A DNA stretch of 64,000 nucleotides from Alphaproteobacteria bacterium (GCA_017308135.1 JAFKFM010000007.1:576001-640000), one strand, 5' to 3'; shown: positions 34,735 through 43,277, counted from the first letter of the stretch. The notes: a model not told the origin generated them from the letters alone. Numbers and translations are program-made.

Positions 34735-36210
34735 ATGTCCGCAGCGCCGAAATTCGAGCCGATTCTGCGTGGCCGCAGCCATGTCTATTACGGCGGCGCT
34801 TGGCAGCGCGCCAATTCCGGCCGCGAAATGGAGATCGTCAGCCCGGCCACCGGTCAGGCTTTGGGCATCGTCGCGGAAGGCGACGCGACCGACGTCGATC
34901 GCGCGGTTGCCGCGGCCAAGGCCGCGTTCCCGGCGTGGCGCGATATGCCCGCCCGCCAGCGCGCCGAATTGCTGCGCGAAGCGGGCCGAATCGTGCGCGC
35001 GAATGCCGACGAATTGACGCTGATCGACGCGCTCGACAGCGGCAATCCCGCCAAGGGCATGCGTTACGACGTGATGCTGACGGCCGATTATTTCGACTAC
35101 TTCGCCGGGCTCATTCTGGAACTGAAGGGGCATACGCTGCCGCTCGGGCCCGGCGTGCTGAACTACACGGCCAAGGAACCGTTCGGCGTCGTCGCGCGCA
35201 TCGCCGCGTTCAATCACCCCACGCTTTTCGTTTGCGGGCGTGTCGCCGCACCGCTAGCAGCCGGCAATTGCGTCGTGGTTAAGCCCGCCGAGCAAACGCC
35301 GATCTCCGCAATCCGCATCGCCGAACTGCTCGGGCCGTTGTTCCCGCCGGGCGTACTCAATTTCGTGACCGGCGGGCGCGAAGTGGGGGCCGCCCTCGTC
35401 GCCCATCGCGACGTTTCGAAGGTGGCGCTGATCGGCAGCATCGCGGCCGGGCGCGCGGTGATGCGCGCCGCGGCCGATACGCTGAAAAGCCTCACCCTCG
35501 AACTGGGCGGCAAGAACGCCTTCATCGCCTGCGGCGACGCCGATCCCAAGGCCGTCGCGGCCGCGATGGTGCGGGGGATGAACTTCACGTCGGTCGCGGG
35601 ACAATCCTGCGGCTCGCTCAGCCGCGTCTATCTGCACGAAGCGATCGCGGCAAAGGTCGAAGCGGCATTGCCCGAAGCGATGGCCGATTTGAAAGTCGGC
35701 ATGCCGACGGATCCCGACGCGACGGTCGGCAGTCTCTCGACCGTCCAGCAATTCGACAAGACAATGGACTACATCGCCATCGGCAAAGCGGAAGGGGCGC
35801 GCCTGATCGCGGGCGGCAAGGCGCTGCGCGATGGCGACTTCGCCAAGGGATACTTCGTCGAACCGACCGTGTTCGCCGGCGTGACCGACGATATGCGTTT
35901 GGCGCGAGAGGAAGTGTTCGGCCCGATCCTCAGCCTGCTTACCTGGCGCGACGAAGCCGATGTGCTCGCACGCGTCAACGCGCTCGACGTCGGATTGACG
36001 GCGGCGGTATGGACGAAGGATATCGATCGCGGCCATCGCATCGCGTCGCGGATGGAGGCGGGTTACGTCTGGATCAACGACGTCAGCACGCACGAGATCG
36101 GGATGCCTTTCGGCGGCTTCAAGCAATCCGGCTTCGGCAAGGAAGAGGCGTTCGAGGAACTTCTCGGCTATACGCGCGAGAAAAACATCCATCTCAAATT
36201 CAAGATGTGA
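34735..36210 (+). CDS. NAD(P)-dependent aldehyde dehydrogenase
   Basis: 491-residue ALDH. Catalytic Cys in SVAGQSCGSLSR near residue 291, general-base Glu in TLELGGKNAF near 257, cofactor-binding NHPTLFVCGR and KPAEQTPISA near 160-190, and the family EVFGPIL near 393. Good RBS (GGGAGGG) six to eight bases before the ATG. It follows the LeuD-like gene by 28 bases and ends the operon. It oxidises an aldehyde, probably one formed by the ThDP decarboxylase at 25489, to a carboxylate; that coupling is inference. Confidence 0.9.
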   Translation: MSAAPKFEPILRGRSHVYYGGAWQRANSGREMEIVSPATGQALGIVAEGDATDVDRAVAAAKAAFPAWRDMPARQRAELLREAGRIVRANADELTLIDALDSGNPAKGMRYDVMLTADYFDYFAGLILELKGHTLPLGPGVLNYTAKEPFGVVARIAAFNHPTLFVCGRVAAPLAAGNCVVVKPAEQTPISAIRIAELLGPLFPPGVLNFVTGGREVGAALVAHRDVSKVALIGSIAAGRAVMRAAADTLKSLTLELGGKNAFIACGDADPKAVAAAMVRGMNFTSVAGQSCGSLSRVYLHEAIAAKVEAALPEAMADLKVGMPTDPDATVGSLSTVQQFDKTMDYIAIGKAEGARLIAGGKALRDGDFAKGYFVEPTVFAGVTDDMRLAREEVFGPILSLLTWRDEADVLARVNALDVGLTAAVWTKDIDRGHRIASRMEAGYVWINDVSTHEIGMPFGGFKQSGFGKEEAFEELLGYTREKNIHLKFKM

Positions 36211-36268
36211 GTGACGCTTCGATTTGGCCAGAATTTTCCGTCGCCCCGCGAATCTGCCTTGGGATTCA

Positions 36269-36284
36269 ATGGGGCTCTATGGGG
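36269..36284 (+). repeat. Paired ATGGGG repeats beside att copy 2
   Basis: Two ATGGGG motifs start exactly 10 bases apart (36269 and 36279), about 45 bases before the tRNA-Lys remnant. Short helically phased repeats of this kind flank many integrase attachment sites as arm-binding sites. No integrase gene is adjacent, so this is suggestive only. Confidence 0.3.
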
Positions 36285-36328
36285 TTTCTGCGGCGGAAAA
36301 CCCAAGAAATATCAACGCGGCTTGACGG

Positions 36329-36378
36329 CTCTTAATCAGCGGGTCGTAGGTTTGAGCCCGGCTTCGCCCACCATCGGC
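36329..36378 (+). repeat. tRNA-Lys(CTT) 3'-half, putative att repeat copy 2
   Basis: Same orientation and 48 of 50 bases identical with 7900-7949; it differs by T for C in the T-loop (GGTTTGAGCC) and G for A in the T-stem. There is no 5' half: the preceding bases (GCTTGACGG) do not restore the anticodon stem, and no terminator follows. It marks the junction between the 28-kb catabolic region and the TRAP/PdxA module. Confidence 0.75.
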
Positions 36379-36417
36379 GCTGACGGCGAACAGCGGTCGT
36401 GACGCGCACAAGTCCGT

Positions 36418-37326
36418 CTAGAGACGGATCCGGTACTCGCGAAGCGCGTTATCGCGGAACAGCTTCCGCTGGTCGGCTTCCGGCAGGTGGGCGACGATCT
36501 CCTTGAAGCCGTCGAAGATCGTATCGTAGCTGCTGCAGAGGCTGTCGACCGGGAAATTGCTGGCGAAGAGGCAGCGGTCGACGCCAAAGAGCTCGATGGC
36601 GGTCAGCACGACGGGTCGGTTGGAGGCGACGGTCCAAGTCTGCCCTGCCTCGCCGATGCCGGAAATCTTGATCCGCGTGTTCGGTTCGGCGGCGAAGGCA
36701 GCCAACCCTTCACGCCAGGCCGCGATACCCGCAGCACTGCGATCGTGGGGCACGCCGGTGTGGTTGAGCAGAATGCGAATATCCGGGAAGGCGCGCGCCA
36801 ACTCGGCCGCTTCGTGAAGATGCCAGTAGGGCGTCTGCAACTCGTAGTGCAGCCCGTGATCGGCGAGGCGCGCATAGCCGCGTCGCCAGATCGGGTCGCC
36901 CATGGAGCCGGGTGCGCCTCTGACGATCTCCTTCGCCGAGCGCGAAGCCGCCGGCTTTTGGCGGATGGCGCGCATGAGCGGATAGGCGGCATGTCCCTTG
37001 AGCACCGCCGCGATGTCCTCCGTCTCGAAACGGGCGTGACCGATGCAGGCAGTCGGTAGGCCGTGGCGCTCGGCGATATCGTGGATCCAGCGCGTCTCGG
37101 CGACTTCCTGATCGTGCCGGACCTCGGCTTCCATGTGCACGCTTGCGATTACGTTCTGGCGGGCCGTGTCGCGGCGAAAGTCGTGCGGCAGATAGGAGCG
37201 GCGGATGGCGGCGTAGTCGCCGTATCGGAACGTCGCCAGCGGCGCATCCTCGAGCCACGGGTAGTGCAGGGGGCCGTCGAGGTCCCAGAAATGCTGGTGC
37301 GCGTCGACGATTTCGAAGCCTGACAT
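36418..37326 (-). CDS. Amidohydrolase-family protein (COG3618-type lactonase)
   Basis: 302-residue TIM-barrel hydrolase. N-terminal metal motif DAHQHFWD at residues 7-14, with further His in IASVHMEAE near 60 and LLNHTGVP near 180 and the Asp-containing C-terminal block RCLFASNFPVDS near 250. This branch includes 2-pyrone-4,6-dicarboxylate lactonase and sugar-lactonases. ATG at 37326 is chosen because the fold starts there. It lies seven bases after the stop of the dehydrogenase gene, as the last gene of the minus-strand operon. It probably opens a lactone formed from an imported sugar acid. Confidence 0.87.
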   Translation of the reverse strand: MSGFEIVDAHQHFWDLDGPLHYPWLEDAPLATFRYGDYAAIRRSYLPHDFRRDTARQNVIASVHMEAEVRHDQEVAETRWIHDIAERHGLPTACIGHARFETEDIAAVLKGHAAYPLMRAIRQKPAASRSAKEIVRGAPGSMGDPIWRRGYARLADHGLHYELQTPYWHLHEAAELARAFPDIRILLNHTGVPHDRSAAGIAAWREGLAAFAAEPNTRIKISGIGEAGQTWTVASNRPVVLTAIELFGVDRCLFASNFPVDSLCSSYDTIFDGFKEIVAHLPEADQRKLFRDNALREYRIRL

Positions 37327-37333
37327 GCGCGGA

Positions 37334-38218
37334 TCAGACCGGTTCGTCGAGATAGAGGCGCATAACCGCGCATGCATCGAGCTCGCTGTGGCCGCGGGCG
37401 ACCATCAGGCGGAAGAGCGACGCGGCCTGGGAGGCCATGGGGGTGGGCGCCTTCACCTCCTTGGCGAGATCATGGACCATGTCGAGGTCCTTGAGCACTT
37501 GGCGGACATAGCCGCGCGGCGCGAAGTCTCGGTCGACCAGCCGCGGCGTCACGTCCTTGAGAAGGTTACTGCCGGCATGACCGGTGGCCAGCGCCTCCGG
37601 AATCTTCGCGACATCGATGCCGCATTTCTCGCCCAGCCTTATGGCTTCGGCGATTACGCAGTAGTTGGTCAATACCAGCACCTGGTTGATCAGCTTGGTG
37701 ATCTGACCGGCGCCTACGTCGCCCATAGGCGTGAATTTCGCCGCGAGTTTTGCCATCACCAGCTCGACCTGCCTGATGGCTTCGGCGTCGCCGCCGGCCA
37801 TGATTGCGAGCGAGCCGGATGCGGCGGCCCCCGGGCCGCCGGACACCGGCGCATCCACCCATTTCATGCCCGAGCGCTTCAACAGGTCGGCGGCGAATTG
37901 CTTCGTGGCCTCGACCTCGGTGGTCGAGTGATCGACGAGCACCTTGCCTGTACCGGAGGCCTCGACGATTCCGCCGCTGCCGAACACTGCTTCCCGTACC
38001 GCATTCGTCGAGGTGACGCAGACAAGCACGATATCGCTGGCCGCGGCCACGGCGGCGGGTGAGGCGGCCGGTGCGACACCATGGGCGGCTGCGGCCTTCA
38101 CCTTTTCGGCGGCGATGTCGTAGCCGGTAACCTTGAAGCCGCTCTCTGCTAGGCGCCGAGTGAAGCCCTGACCCATCAGGCCAAGACCGATGAAGCCGAT
38201 CGCGGGCTGTGTCGTCAT
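37334..38218 (-). CDS. 3-Hydroxyisobutyrate-dehydrogenase-family enzyme (LtnD-like)
   Basis: 294-residue beta-hydroxyacid dehydrogenase. NAD motif GFIGLGLMGQG at residues 8-18, substrate-binding DAPVSGGPGAA near 121, and the catalytic Lys block GAGQITKLINQ near 168. Length is normal. Together with PdxA-type genes such enzymes (LtnD) oxidise four-carbon sugar acids such as L-threonate or D-erythronate. The operon also has a TRAP importer and a divergent PdxA homologue, fitting that theme, but the kinase (DUF1537) and aldolase of the known pathways are absent here. Confidence 0.87.
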   Translation of the reverse strand: MTTQPAIGFIGLGLMGQGFTRRLAESGFKVTGYDIAAEKVKAAAAHGVAPAASPAAVAAASDIVLVCVTSTNAVREAVFGSGGIVEASGTGKVLVDHSTTEVEATKQFAADLLKRSGMKWVDAPVSGGPGAAASGSLAIMAGGDAEAIRQVELVMAKLAAKFTPMGDVGAGQITKLINQVLVLTNYCVIAEAIRLGEKCGIDVAKIPEALATGHAGSNLLKDVTPRLVDRDFAPRGYVRQVLKDLDMVHDLAKEVKAPTPMASQAASLFRLMVARGHSELDACAVMRLYLDEPV

Positions 38219-38245
38219 AGGATTCTCTCCGTGGCGCGTATCATT

Positions 38246-38944
38246 CTAGAGCTCACCGACACCCAGCACGTTGCGCACCCGTTCCCAGGTGCGCTCGAGA
38301 TGGAAGCGCAGCACGCGGCCGAGGGCCGGGCCGTCGCGCTTGAGCAGGGCGGCGATCATCTTTTCGTGGTCGTCGGCCGCGTCGTGCCACTGCGTGTCGT
38401 GATCGTTGCCGAGGTAGCGGATGCGTTTGATGCGCGCCTGCAGGGTCTCATGCATCGTCTGCAGGGTCGGGTTGTCGGCCAGGCGCACGAAGGCGCTGTG
38501 GATCGCCTGGTTGAGCTTGAAATACTCCATGCGGTTGCGGGCCGTGTAGTGCTCCATCATCCGCTGGTGCATCTCGTGGATGGCGGCAATATCGGCCTCG
38601 CTGGCATTGGCGCAGGCGAGCTCGCCCGCCAGGGCCTCGAGCTGGCCCAGGACGCGCAACATGTCGCGCATGTCCTTGGGCGTTACCTCGCGCACGATCG
38701 CGCCGCGGTTGGGCGAGAGGTCGACCAGGCCCTCGGTGGCGAGCACCTTGAGCGCCTCACGCAGCGGCGTACGCGAGATGCCGAGCTGCTCGCAGAGCCG
38801 GCCTTCGTGGATGCGGGTGCCGAAGCTGAACTGGCCCTCGACGATCATATCGCGCACCCGGCTGACCACCTCGTCGTGCAGGCTCGCACGCCGTATGGGC
38901 ACGATCTCGGCGGTCGGCAGGGACTCGGGGTGGCTGGCCATCAT
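38246..38944 (-). CDS. GntR-family regulator, FadR/FCD subfamily
   Basis: 232-residue repressor/activator. The winged helix (RASLHDEVVSRVRDMIVEG, then LCEQLGISRTPLREALKVL) is at residues 20-75 and the FCD effector domain from about 95, with metal/ligand residues in LNQAIHSAFV and DHEKMIAALL. It lies inside the operon, eight bases from dctM and 27 from the dehydrogenase. The best target is the perfect CTGAATG-caa-CATTCAG palindrome at 41903-41919, between dctP and the divergent PdxA gene. The effector is probably the imported organic acid. Confidence 0.9.
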   Translation of the reverse strand: MMASHPESLPTAEIVPIRRASLHDEVVSRVRDMIVEGQFSFGTRIHEGRLCEQLGISRTPLREALKVLATEGLVDLSPNRGAIVREVTPKDMRDMLRVLGQLEALAGELACANASEADIAAIHEMHQRMMEHYTARNRMEYFKLNQAIHSAFVRLADNPTLQTMHETLQARIKRIRYLGNDHDTQWHDAADDHEKMIAALLKRDGPALGRVLRFHLERTWERVRNVLGVGEL

Positions 38945-38951
38945 CCCTACG

Positions 38952-40229
38952 CTACTTCAAAAGATTGGGAACCCACAGCGAGACCTCAGGCACCAGCGTA
39001 ATGATGGCCAGCGTCAGCAACAGGGGCGGATAGAAGGGGATCATCGCCTTGAGGATATCGCGCATCGGCACCTTGGCGATGTCGCTCATCAGGAAAAGCG
39101 ACAAGCCCATGGGCGGCGTCACTAGGCCGATCATCAGGTTGAAGATGAAGATCAGGCCAAGTTGAATCGGATCGACGCCGGCGGCGACGATGGGCGGGCA
39201 GAGGATGGGAACAAGGAGCAGCGTCGCCGTGGTGCTATCGATGAACATGCCGGCGATCAGCAGAATAACGTTGAGGATCAACAACAGGACCAGTGGGTCG
39301 CTGCTGATGCCGGTGATCCAGCCGCTGAACCATTGCGGTACCTGCTCGACCGCGAGGATCCAGCCGAACATCGCGGCGACCGCCACGATGGCCATGATCG
39401 CCGCCGTCCCTTTGATGGTGTCGATGGCGGCCAGATATATATGGTGCAGGTCGAACTCGCCGTAGCAGGCGCTGATTACGAGGATGTAGACGACGGTGAC
39501 CGCCGCGGCCTCGGTGGGCGTGAAGTAGCCGAGCAGCATACCGCCGATCAGCAGCACCGGCGTGAACAGAGCGGGAGAGGCGGGGACGAAGTCGCGCCAT
39601 ACCTCGCCGATCGTCGGCCAGCGCGCCGCACGCGGGTGATTTTGGATGATGCCGACGATGGCCACGGTGATCGAGAGCATGAGGACACAGATCAGCGCCG
39701 GGCCGATGCCGGCGAGCAGAAGCTGTACGCTCGAGACGCTGGCGACGGAGGCATAGATGATCAGCGGGATGCTCGGCGGAAAGATCGGGCCGACGATGGC
39801 CGTGGCGCAGGTGACGGCCGAGGCGTAGGCCGGCTTGAAGCCGTGCTCCTTCATCGCCTTGATCTCGACCCGGCCAAGGCCGCCGACATCGGCCAGAGCG
39901 GCGCCCGACATGCCGGAGAAGATCAGGCTGCCGGCGACGTTGACTTGGGCGAGGCCGCCGGGCAGGCGGCCGAACGCCGTATCGGCGAATTTGTAGATAC
40001 GCGTGGTGATGCCCGACGAGTTCATCAGGGCACCGACGAAGATGAAGATCGGCACCGCCATCAGCGGGAAGGAGTCGAGAGCGTAGACCGTGCGCTGGCC
40101 GACCATGGCCAGCGGGATGCCCTCCCACAGCACATAGATGATCGAGGGCACCAGCACGGCGACGACCACCGGGAACCCGAAGACGAAGAGTACGACGAAG
40201 GTCGCGATGACGAGAACGGTGGCGTCCAT
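38952..40229 (-). CDS. dctM: TRAP transporter large permease
   Basis: 425-residue DctM-type membrane protein with about 11-12 spans. MAVPIFIFVGALMNSSGIT near residue 57 and AIVGPIFPPSIPLIIYA near 135 are family blocks, the latter the re-entrant hairpin motif. It forms the sodium-driven channel that takes substrate from the DctP receptor. It begins ten bases after the stop of the small permease gene. No fusion with DctQ is present, in contrast to some family members. Confidence 0.93.
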   Translation of the reverse strand: MDATVLVIATFVVLFVFGFPVVVAVLVPSIIYVLWEGIPLAMVGQRTVYALDSFPLMAVPIFIFVGALMNSSGITTRIYKFADTAFGRLPGGLAQVNVAGSLIFSGMSGAALADVGGLGRVEIKAMKEHGFKPAYASAVTCATAIVGPIFPPSIPLIIYASVASVSSVQLLLAGIGPALICVLMLSITVAIVGIIQNHPRAARWPTIGEVWRDFVPASPALFTPVLLIGGMLLGYFTPTEAAAVTVVYILVISACYGEFDLHHIYLAAIDTIKGTAAIMAIVAVAAMFGWILAVEQVPQWFSGWITGISSDPLVLLLILNVILLIAGMFIDSTTATLLLVPILCPPIVAAGVDPIQLGLIFIFNLMIGLVTPPMGLSLFLMSDIAKVPMRDILKAMIPFYPPLLLTLAIITLVPEVSLWVPNLLK

Positions 40230-40238
40230 GGCGGCCTC

Positions 40239-40721
40239 TTAGACGATCCGCGGTGCGGCGGCGTCGTCCCGGCCACGGGCGACCCGCCAGGCCTGCAGGA
40301 CGAATTCGAGAGCGCCCAGCGCCAGCCCGAATATGGCCGGTGCGTTGAACAGCCAGAACGGGATGCCGAGGGTCGGCGTTGAGCTGCCCATGGTAATGCG
40401 CACCGACGCGTAGATGGCGACGACCACGACGCCGAAGGCGGTGCCGGAGACAATGGCGACAATCACCCGCAGAACCTGCGAAGCCGAGAGCGGGATGATG
40501 CCGTGAATTTCGTCCATGCGGATATGGCCGCCTTCGCGGTTGACCAGCGGGATGCCGACGAAGGTGACGACGATCATGAAGTAGCGCGCCAATTCCTCCA
40601 TACCGACGAAGGGCGCGCCGAACTCGCGCAGCACGATCTGGCTGGCAGGCAGCACGACGATGGCGGCCAGCGCGAAGCAGCCGATCACGACGCAGGCGCT
40701 TCGGATGTAGTGGAGGATCAT
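40239..40721 (-). CDS. dctQ: TRAP transporter small permease
   Basis: 160-residue four-span DctQ protein. The block VGMEELARYFMIVVTFVG near residue 40 and the following NREGGHIRMDE, with its conserved Arg and Glu/Asp, are typical. It pairs with the DctM subunit. About 100 bases, containing an 18-bp perfect hairpin, separate it from the receptor gene dctP upstream. Confidence 0.9.
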   Translation of the reverse strand: MILHYIRSACVVIGCFALAAIVVLPASQIVLREFGAPFVGMEELARYFMIVVTFVGIPLVNREGGHIRMDEIHGIIPLSASQVLRVIVAIVSGTAFGVVVVAIYASVRITMGSSTPTLGIPFWLFNAPAIFGLALGALEFVLQAWRVARGRDDAAAPRIV

Positions 40722-40774
40722 GGCGGAGCTCGTGAAGCGGAGAATTATAAACGGTCTCGCGGGCGGCGGATCCG

Positions 40775-40814
40775 GCCGCTCGTCATGCCGGCGAGGGCCG
40801 GCATGACGAGCGGC
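40775..40814. repeat. REP-like 18-bp perfect hairpin between dctP and dctQ
   Basis: GCCGCTCGTCATGCCGGC-gagg-GCCGGCATGACGAGCGGC, a perfect stem with a 4-base loop. It has no T-run on either strand. It lies directly after the dctP stop in the direction of transcription. The core GTCATGCCGGC is typical of extragenic palindromes in alphaproteobacteria, and its place after a receptor gene suits a role in stabilising dctP mRNA or reducing read-through into the permease genes. Confidence 0.75.
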
Positions 40815-40827
40815 TCTGCGGCCTGCG

Positions 40828-41835
40828 TTACTGGATGGCCTGGATCTTCTGGATGTGGCCTGTCCAGTTAGGGAAGTCCTTCGCCATCTGCGCGCCGACG
40901 GCGGTACGGAACGCGTTGATGTTGAGGCCGTCCTTGGCCTCGATGATGGTCACGTTTTTGGAGCGCAGGAAGTCCTGATCCTTCTTCACGCCTTCCTCCG
41001 CCCATTGCAGCGAGCGCGCCGCCATCTCGGTGGCCGCTTCCTCGAACAGGCCGCGGTCGCGCGCCGGCAGGCGCTGCCAAACGGCTTCGTTGATGAACAG
41101 AGCCAGCACCGATTCCATATGGCTGGTCATCATGATGAAGGGCTGCACCTCGTAGAAGCGCTGGGCGATGATGTTGTTGAGCGGGTTCTCCTGCCCGTCG
41201 ACCACGCCGGTGGACAGCGCCGTCATGAGCTCGGTGATCTCGACCGGTGTGGGGATGGCGCCCATGCCGCCGAGCATGGTGTTCCACAGCTTGATGGGGA
41301 CGCCGCGGATCTTGCGGCCCTTGAGATCGTCGGGGCTCTTCACCGGGAACTTGGCCGAGAGCTGGCGCGCCCCGCGATAGAAATTGCCGACGATGCGCAT
41401 GCCACCCTTTTCGACGAGCTGCTTGTTGATGTCCTGCAGCACCGGCGAGGTTTTGGCATCGGTCGCCTTCATCGCGTGACCGGCATCACGGTAGATGAAC
41501 GGCGAATTGAACACGCCGACATCCTCGACGATGCGGTCGAGGGAGGCGAAGTCATGATGTGCCATGGCGATCGAGCCGATGCGCACCCCGTTGACCATCT
41601 CACTAAGGTTGCCGAGCTGTGAGCCGGGGAACACGCGGATGTCGACGCGGCCTTCCGTCTTTTGCTTGACCAGCGCCGCTAGCTCGGTGGCGTAGCGGGT
41701 CTGCGACTCACCTTCTGCGCCGACATGGGCATAGCGCAGAACGGTTTGTGCTGAGCCAGTGCCGGCCATGGTCAGGGTGCCGATGGCAACCGCACAGGCG
41801 GCGAGCATCGGCATGAGCGATTTCATCGATGTCAC
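40828..41835 (-). CDS. dctP: TRAP transporter solute-binding protein
   Basis: 335-residue periplasmic receptor. The signal peptide runs from the start to GSAQT at about residue 30. The conserved Arg that binds carboxylates is in GRKIRGVPIKLW near residue 175, followed by TELMTALSTGVVDGQENPLNN, the DctP hallmark. GTG at 41835 is chosen as the start because GGGAG lies seven bases before it; an ATG at 41826 is the alternative. It binds an organic acid, plausibly a sugar acid, for the DctQM channel. First gene of the minus-strand operon. Confidence 0.92.
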   Translation of the reverse strand: MTSMKSLMPMLAACAVAIGTLTMAGTGSAQTVLRYAHVGAEGESQTRYATELAALVKQKTEGRVDIRVFPGSQLGNLSEMVNGVRIGSIAMAHHDFASLDRIVEDVGVFNSPFIYRDAGHAMKATDAKTSPVLQDINKQLVEKGGMRIVGNFYRGARQLSAKFPVKSPDDLKGRKIRGVPIKLWNTMLGGMGAIPTPVEITELMTALSTGVVDGQENPLNNIIAQRFYEVQPFIMMTSHMESVLALFINEAVWQRLPARDRGLFEEAATEMAARSLQWAEEGVKKDQDFLRSKNVTIIEAKDGLNINAFRTAVGAQMAKDFPNWTGHIQKIQAIQ

Positions 41836-41902
41836 GGCGTTTCTCCCTTTTTTTCGGCGCGCCATTGAGGCGTCGCGATCCAAACTTTGCCCTTTCTAAA
41901 TT

Positions 41903-41919
41903 CTGAATGCAACATTCAG
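41903..41919. promoter_or_regulatory. Perfect palindrome, candidate GntR operator
   Basis: CTGAATG-CAA-CATTCAG: a perfect 7-3-7 dyad in the 135-base gap between dctP and the divergent PdxA-family gene, where both promoters must lie. An FCD-type GntR regulator is encoded in the same operon. The size and symmetry suit a FadR-like dimer. Confidence 0.7.
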
Positions 41920-41970
41920 GATGACTTATCCCGGCCGTCTGAGGCATAAAGGGCGTCATACGGAGGAAAC

Positions 41971-42990
41971 ATGAGCGACGTTCTGACTGCGCGTGTCGGT
42001 CTGGTAATGGGCGATCCCTGCGGCATTAGCCCGGAGCTGATGGCCCGGCTGCTCGCCATGCCGGAGACAGCGGATCAGGCCGCCATCCTGGTGATCGGTG
42101 ACCGCCGTGTCCTGGCCGAAGGCGAGAGGATCGCCAAGGTCTCGCTGAATCTGCCGGTGGTGAAGCGTGCCGAGGATGCGCGGCTCGCTTTGGGCCAGCC
42201 CGTGTTTCTCGATCTCGGCCACCTCGATCCCGCCGCCATCACGCTGCAGAAGGCCTCGGCGGAAGGCGGCGGTTTCGCCATGACCAATTTCAAGCACGGT
42301 CTCGACCTGGCCAAGCGCGGCCTCGTCGATGCGCTGTGCTTCACGCCGTTCAACAAGACGGCCCTGCGCCTCGCCGGCAACCCTTACGAGGACGAGCTGC
42401 AACTCGCCGCCGACGTGCTCGCGCATAAGGGCACTTACGGCGAGTTCAACGTGCTGGAGAAGATCTGGAACGCGCGCGTCACCTCGCACGTGCCGCTGGT
42501 CAAAGTGAGTTCGCTGATTACCGTGGACCGTATCCTCGAGGCGCTGCGCCTGACGCATAACGCGATGCAGGCGGCGGGCTTCGCCCGGCCGCGCATCGCC
42601 GTGGCGGCGCTCAACCCGCATGCCGGCGACGGCGGCAATTTCGGGCGCGAGGAGATCGATGTGATCGCGCCCGCGGTCGAGAAGGCCAAAGCGATGCAAC
42701 TTGCCGTCGAGGGGCCGTTCCCGTCGGATACGGTCTATCTGCGGGCGCGTGACGGCAAGTTCGACGCCGTGCTCAGCATGTTCCACGACCAGGGGCAAAT
42801 CGCCATCAAGCTGATGGGCTTCGACAAAGGCGTGACGGTGCTCGGTGGCCTGCCGATCCCGATCTGCACGCCGGCCCACGGCACGGCCTACGAGATCGCC
42901 GGCCAGGGTATCGCCAACCCCGAGGCGACGCGTCAGGCCTTCCGCATTGCCTGCCGCATGGGCTCCGCAAGGCGCGCCAAGGCGGCCTAG
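41971..42990 (+). CDS. PdxA-family dehydrogenase (PdxA2-like)
   Basis: 339-residue NAD-dependent metal-requiring dehydrogenase related to 4-hydroxythreonine-4-phosphate dehydrogenase. Metal-binding His are in VTSHVPLVKV near residue 174, LNPHAGDGG near 215, and MFHDQGQIAIK near 272. GGAGG lies five to nine bases before the ATG. PdxA relatives outside vitamin B6 synthesis (PdxA2, TphB) dehydrogenate phosphorylated four-carbon acids or cyclohexadiene-diol dicarboxylates. With the LtnD-like enzyme this suggests a sugar-acid pathway; with the lactonase-like amidohydrolase an aromatic-type substrate remains possible. Confidence 0.87.
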   Translation: MSDVLTARVGLVMGDPCGISPELMARLLAMPETADQAAILVIGDRRVLAEGERIAKVSLNLPVVKRAEDARLALGQPVFLDLGHLDPAAITLQKASAEGGGFAMTNFKHGLDLAKRGLVDALCFTPFNKTALRLAGNPYEDELQLAADVLAHKGTYGEFNVLEKIWNARVTSHVPLVKVSSLITVDRILEALRLTHNAMQAAGFARPRIAVAALNPHAGDGGNFGREEIDVIAPAVEKAKAMQLAVEGPFPSDTVYLRARDGKFDAVLSMFHDQGQIAIKLMGFDKGVTVLGGLPIPICTPAHGTAYEIAGQGIANPEATRQAFRIACRMGSARRAKAA

Positions 42991-43277
42991 GGCAGATTCC
43001 GATTTCGTCGATGCGTTCCGGCGGCGCTGAAGTCGCTGGCGCATGCGTCGGGCCGTTTATTGCAACGGCGTCACAGGACTGGCGCGCCGAGGCTCCGCAG
43101 TCGCCTTCGCTGTTCCTTCGAGAAGGCTTGGTATTGCAGTTCGATCGCTCTCGTTCGTCGGACTATCGGCGCTTCGGTTTCGACTAATCGTTATTAAGGG
43201 ATTCGAACCAATTGCAGGAGTGAGACTCCCGCGGATAACGGTTCCGTGCAATGGGTTGCGCCGCAATAGTAATGACC
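42991..43277. other. Intergenic stretch at left edge of AT-rich island
   Basis: About 290 bases without a convincing gene. Base composition begins to drop toward AT here. A short T-loop-like string on the minus strand (GGTTCGAATCCC, 43199-43210) has no pairing stem and may be chance. Confidence 0.35.

Noticed and set aside
40775..40814. Rho-independent terminator after dctP.
   Set aside because: The stem is strong, but neither strand has a following T-run; a REP-like element fits better.
43199..43210. A T-loop-like string on the minus strand (GGTTCGAATCCC).
   Set aside because: The flanking bases do not form a T-stem and no anticodon arm follows; a 12-base match can occur by chance.
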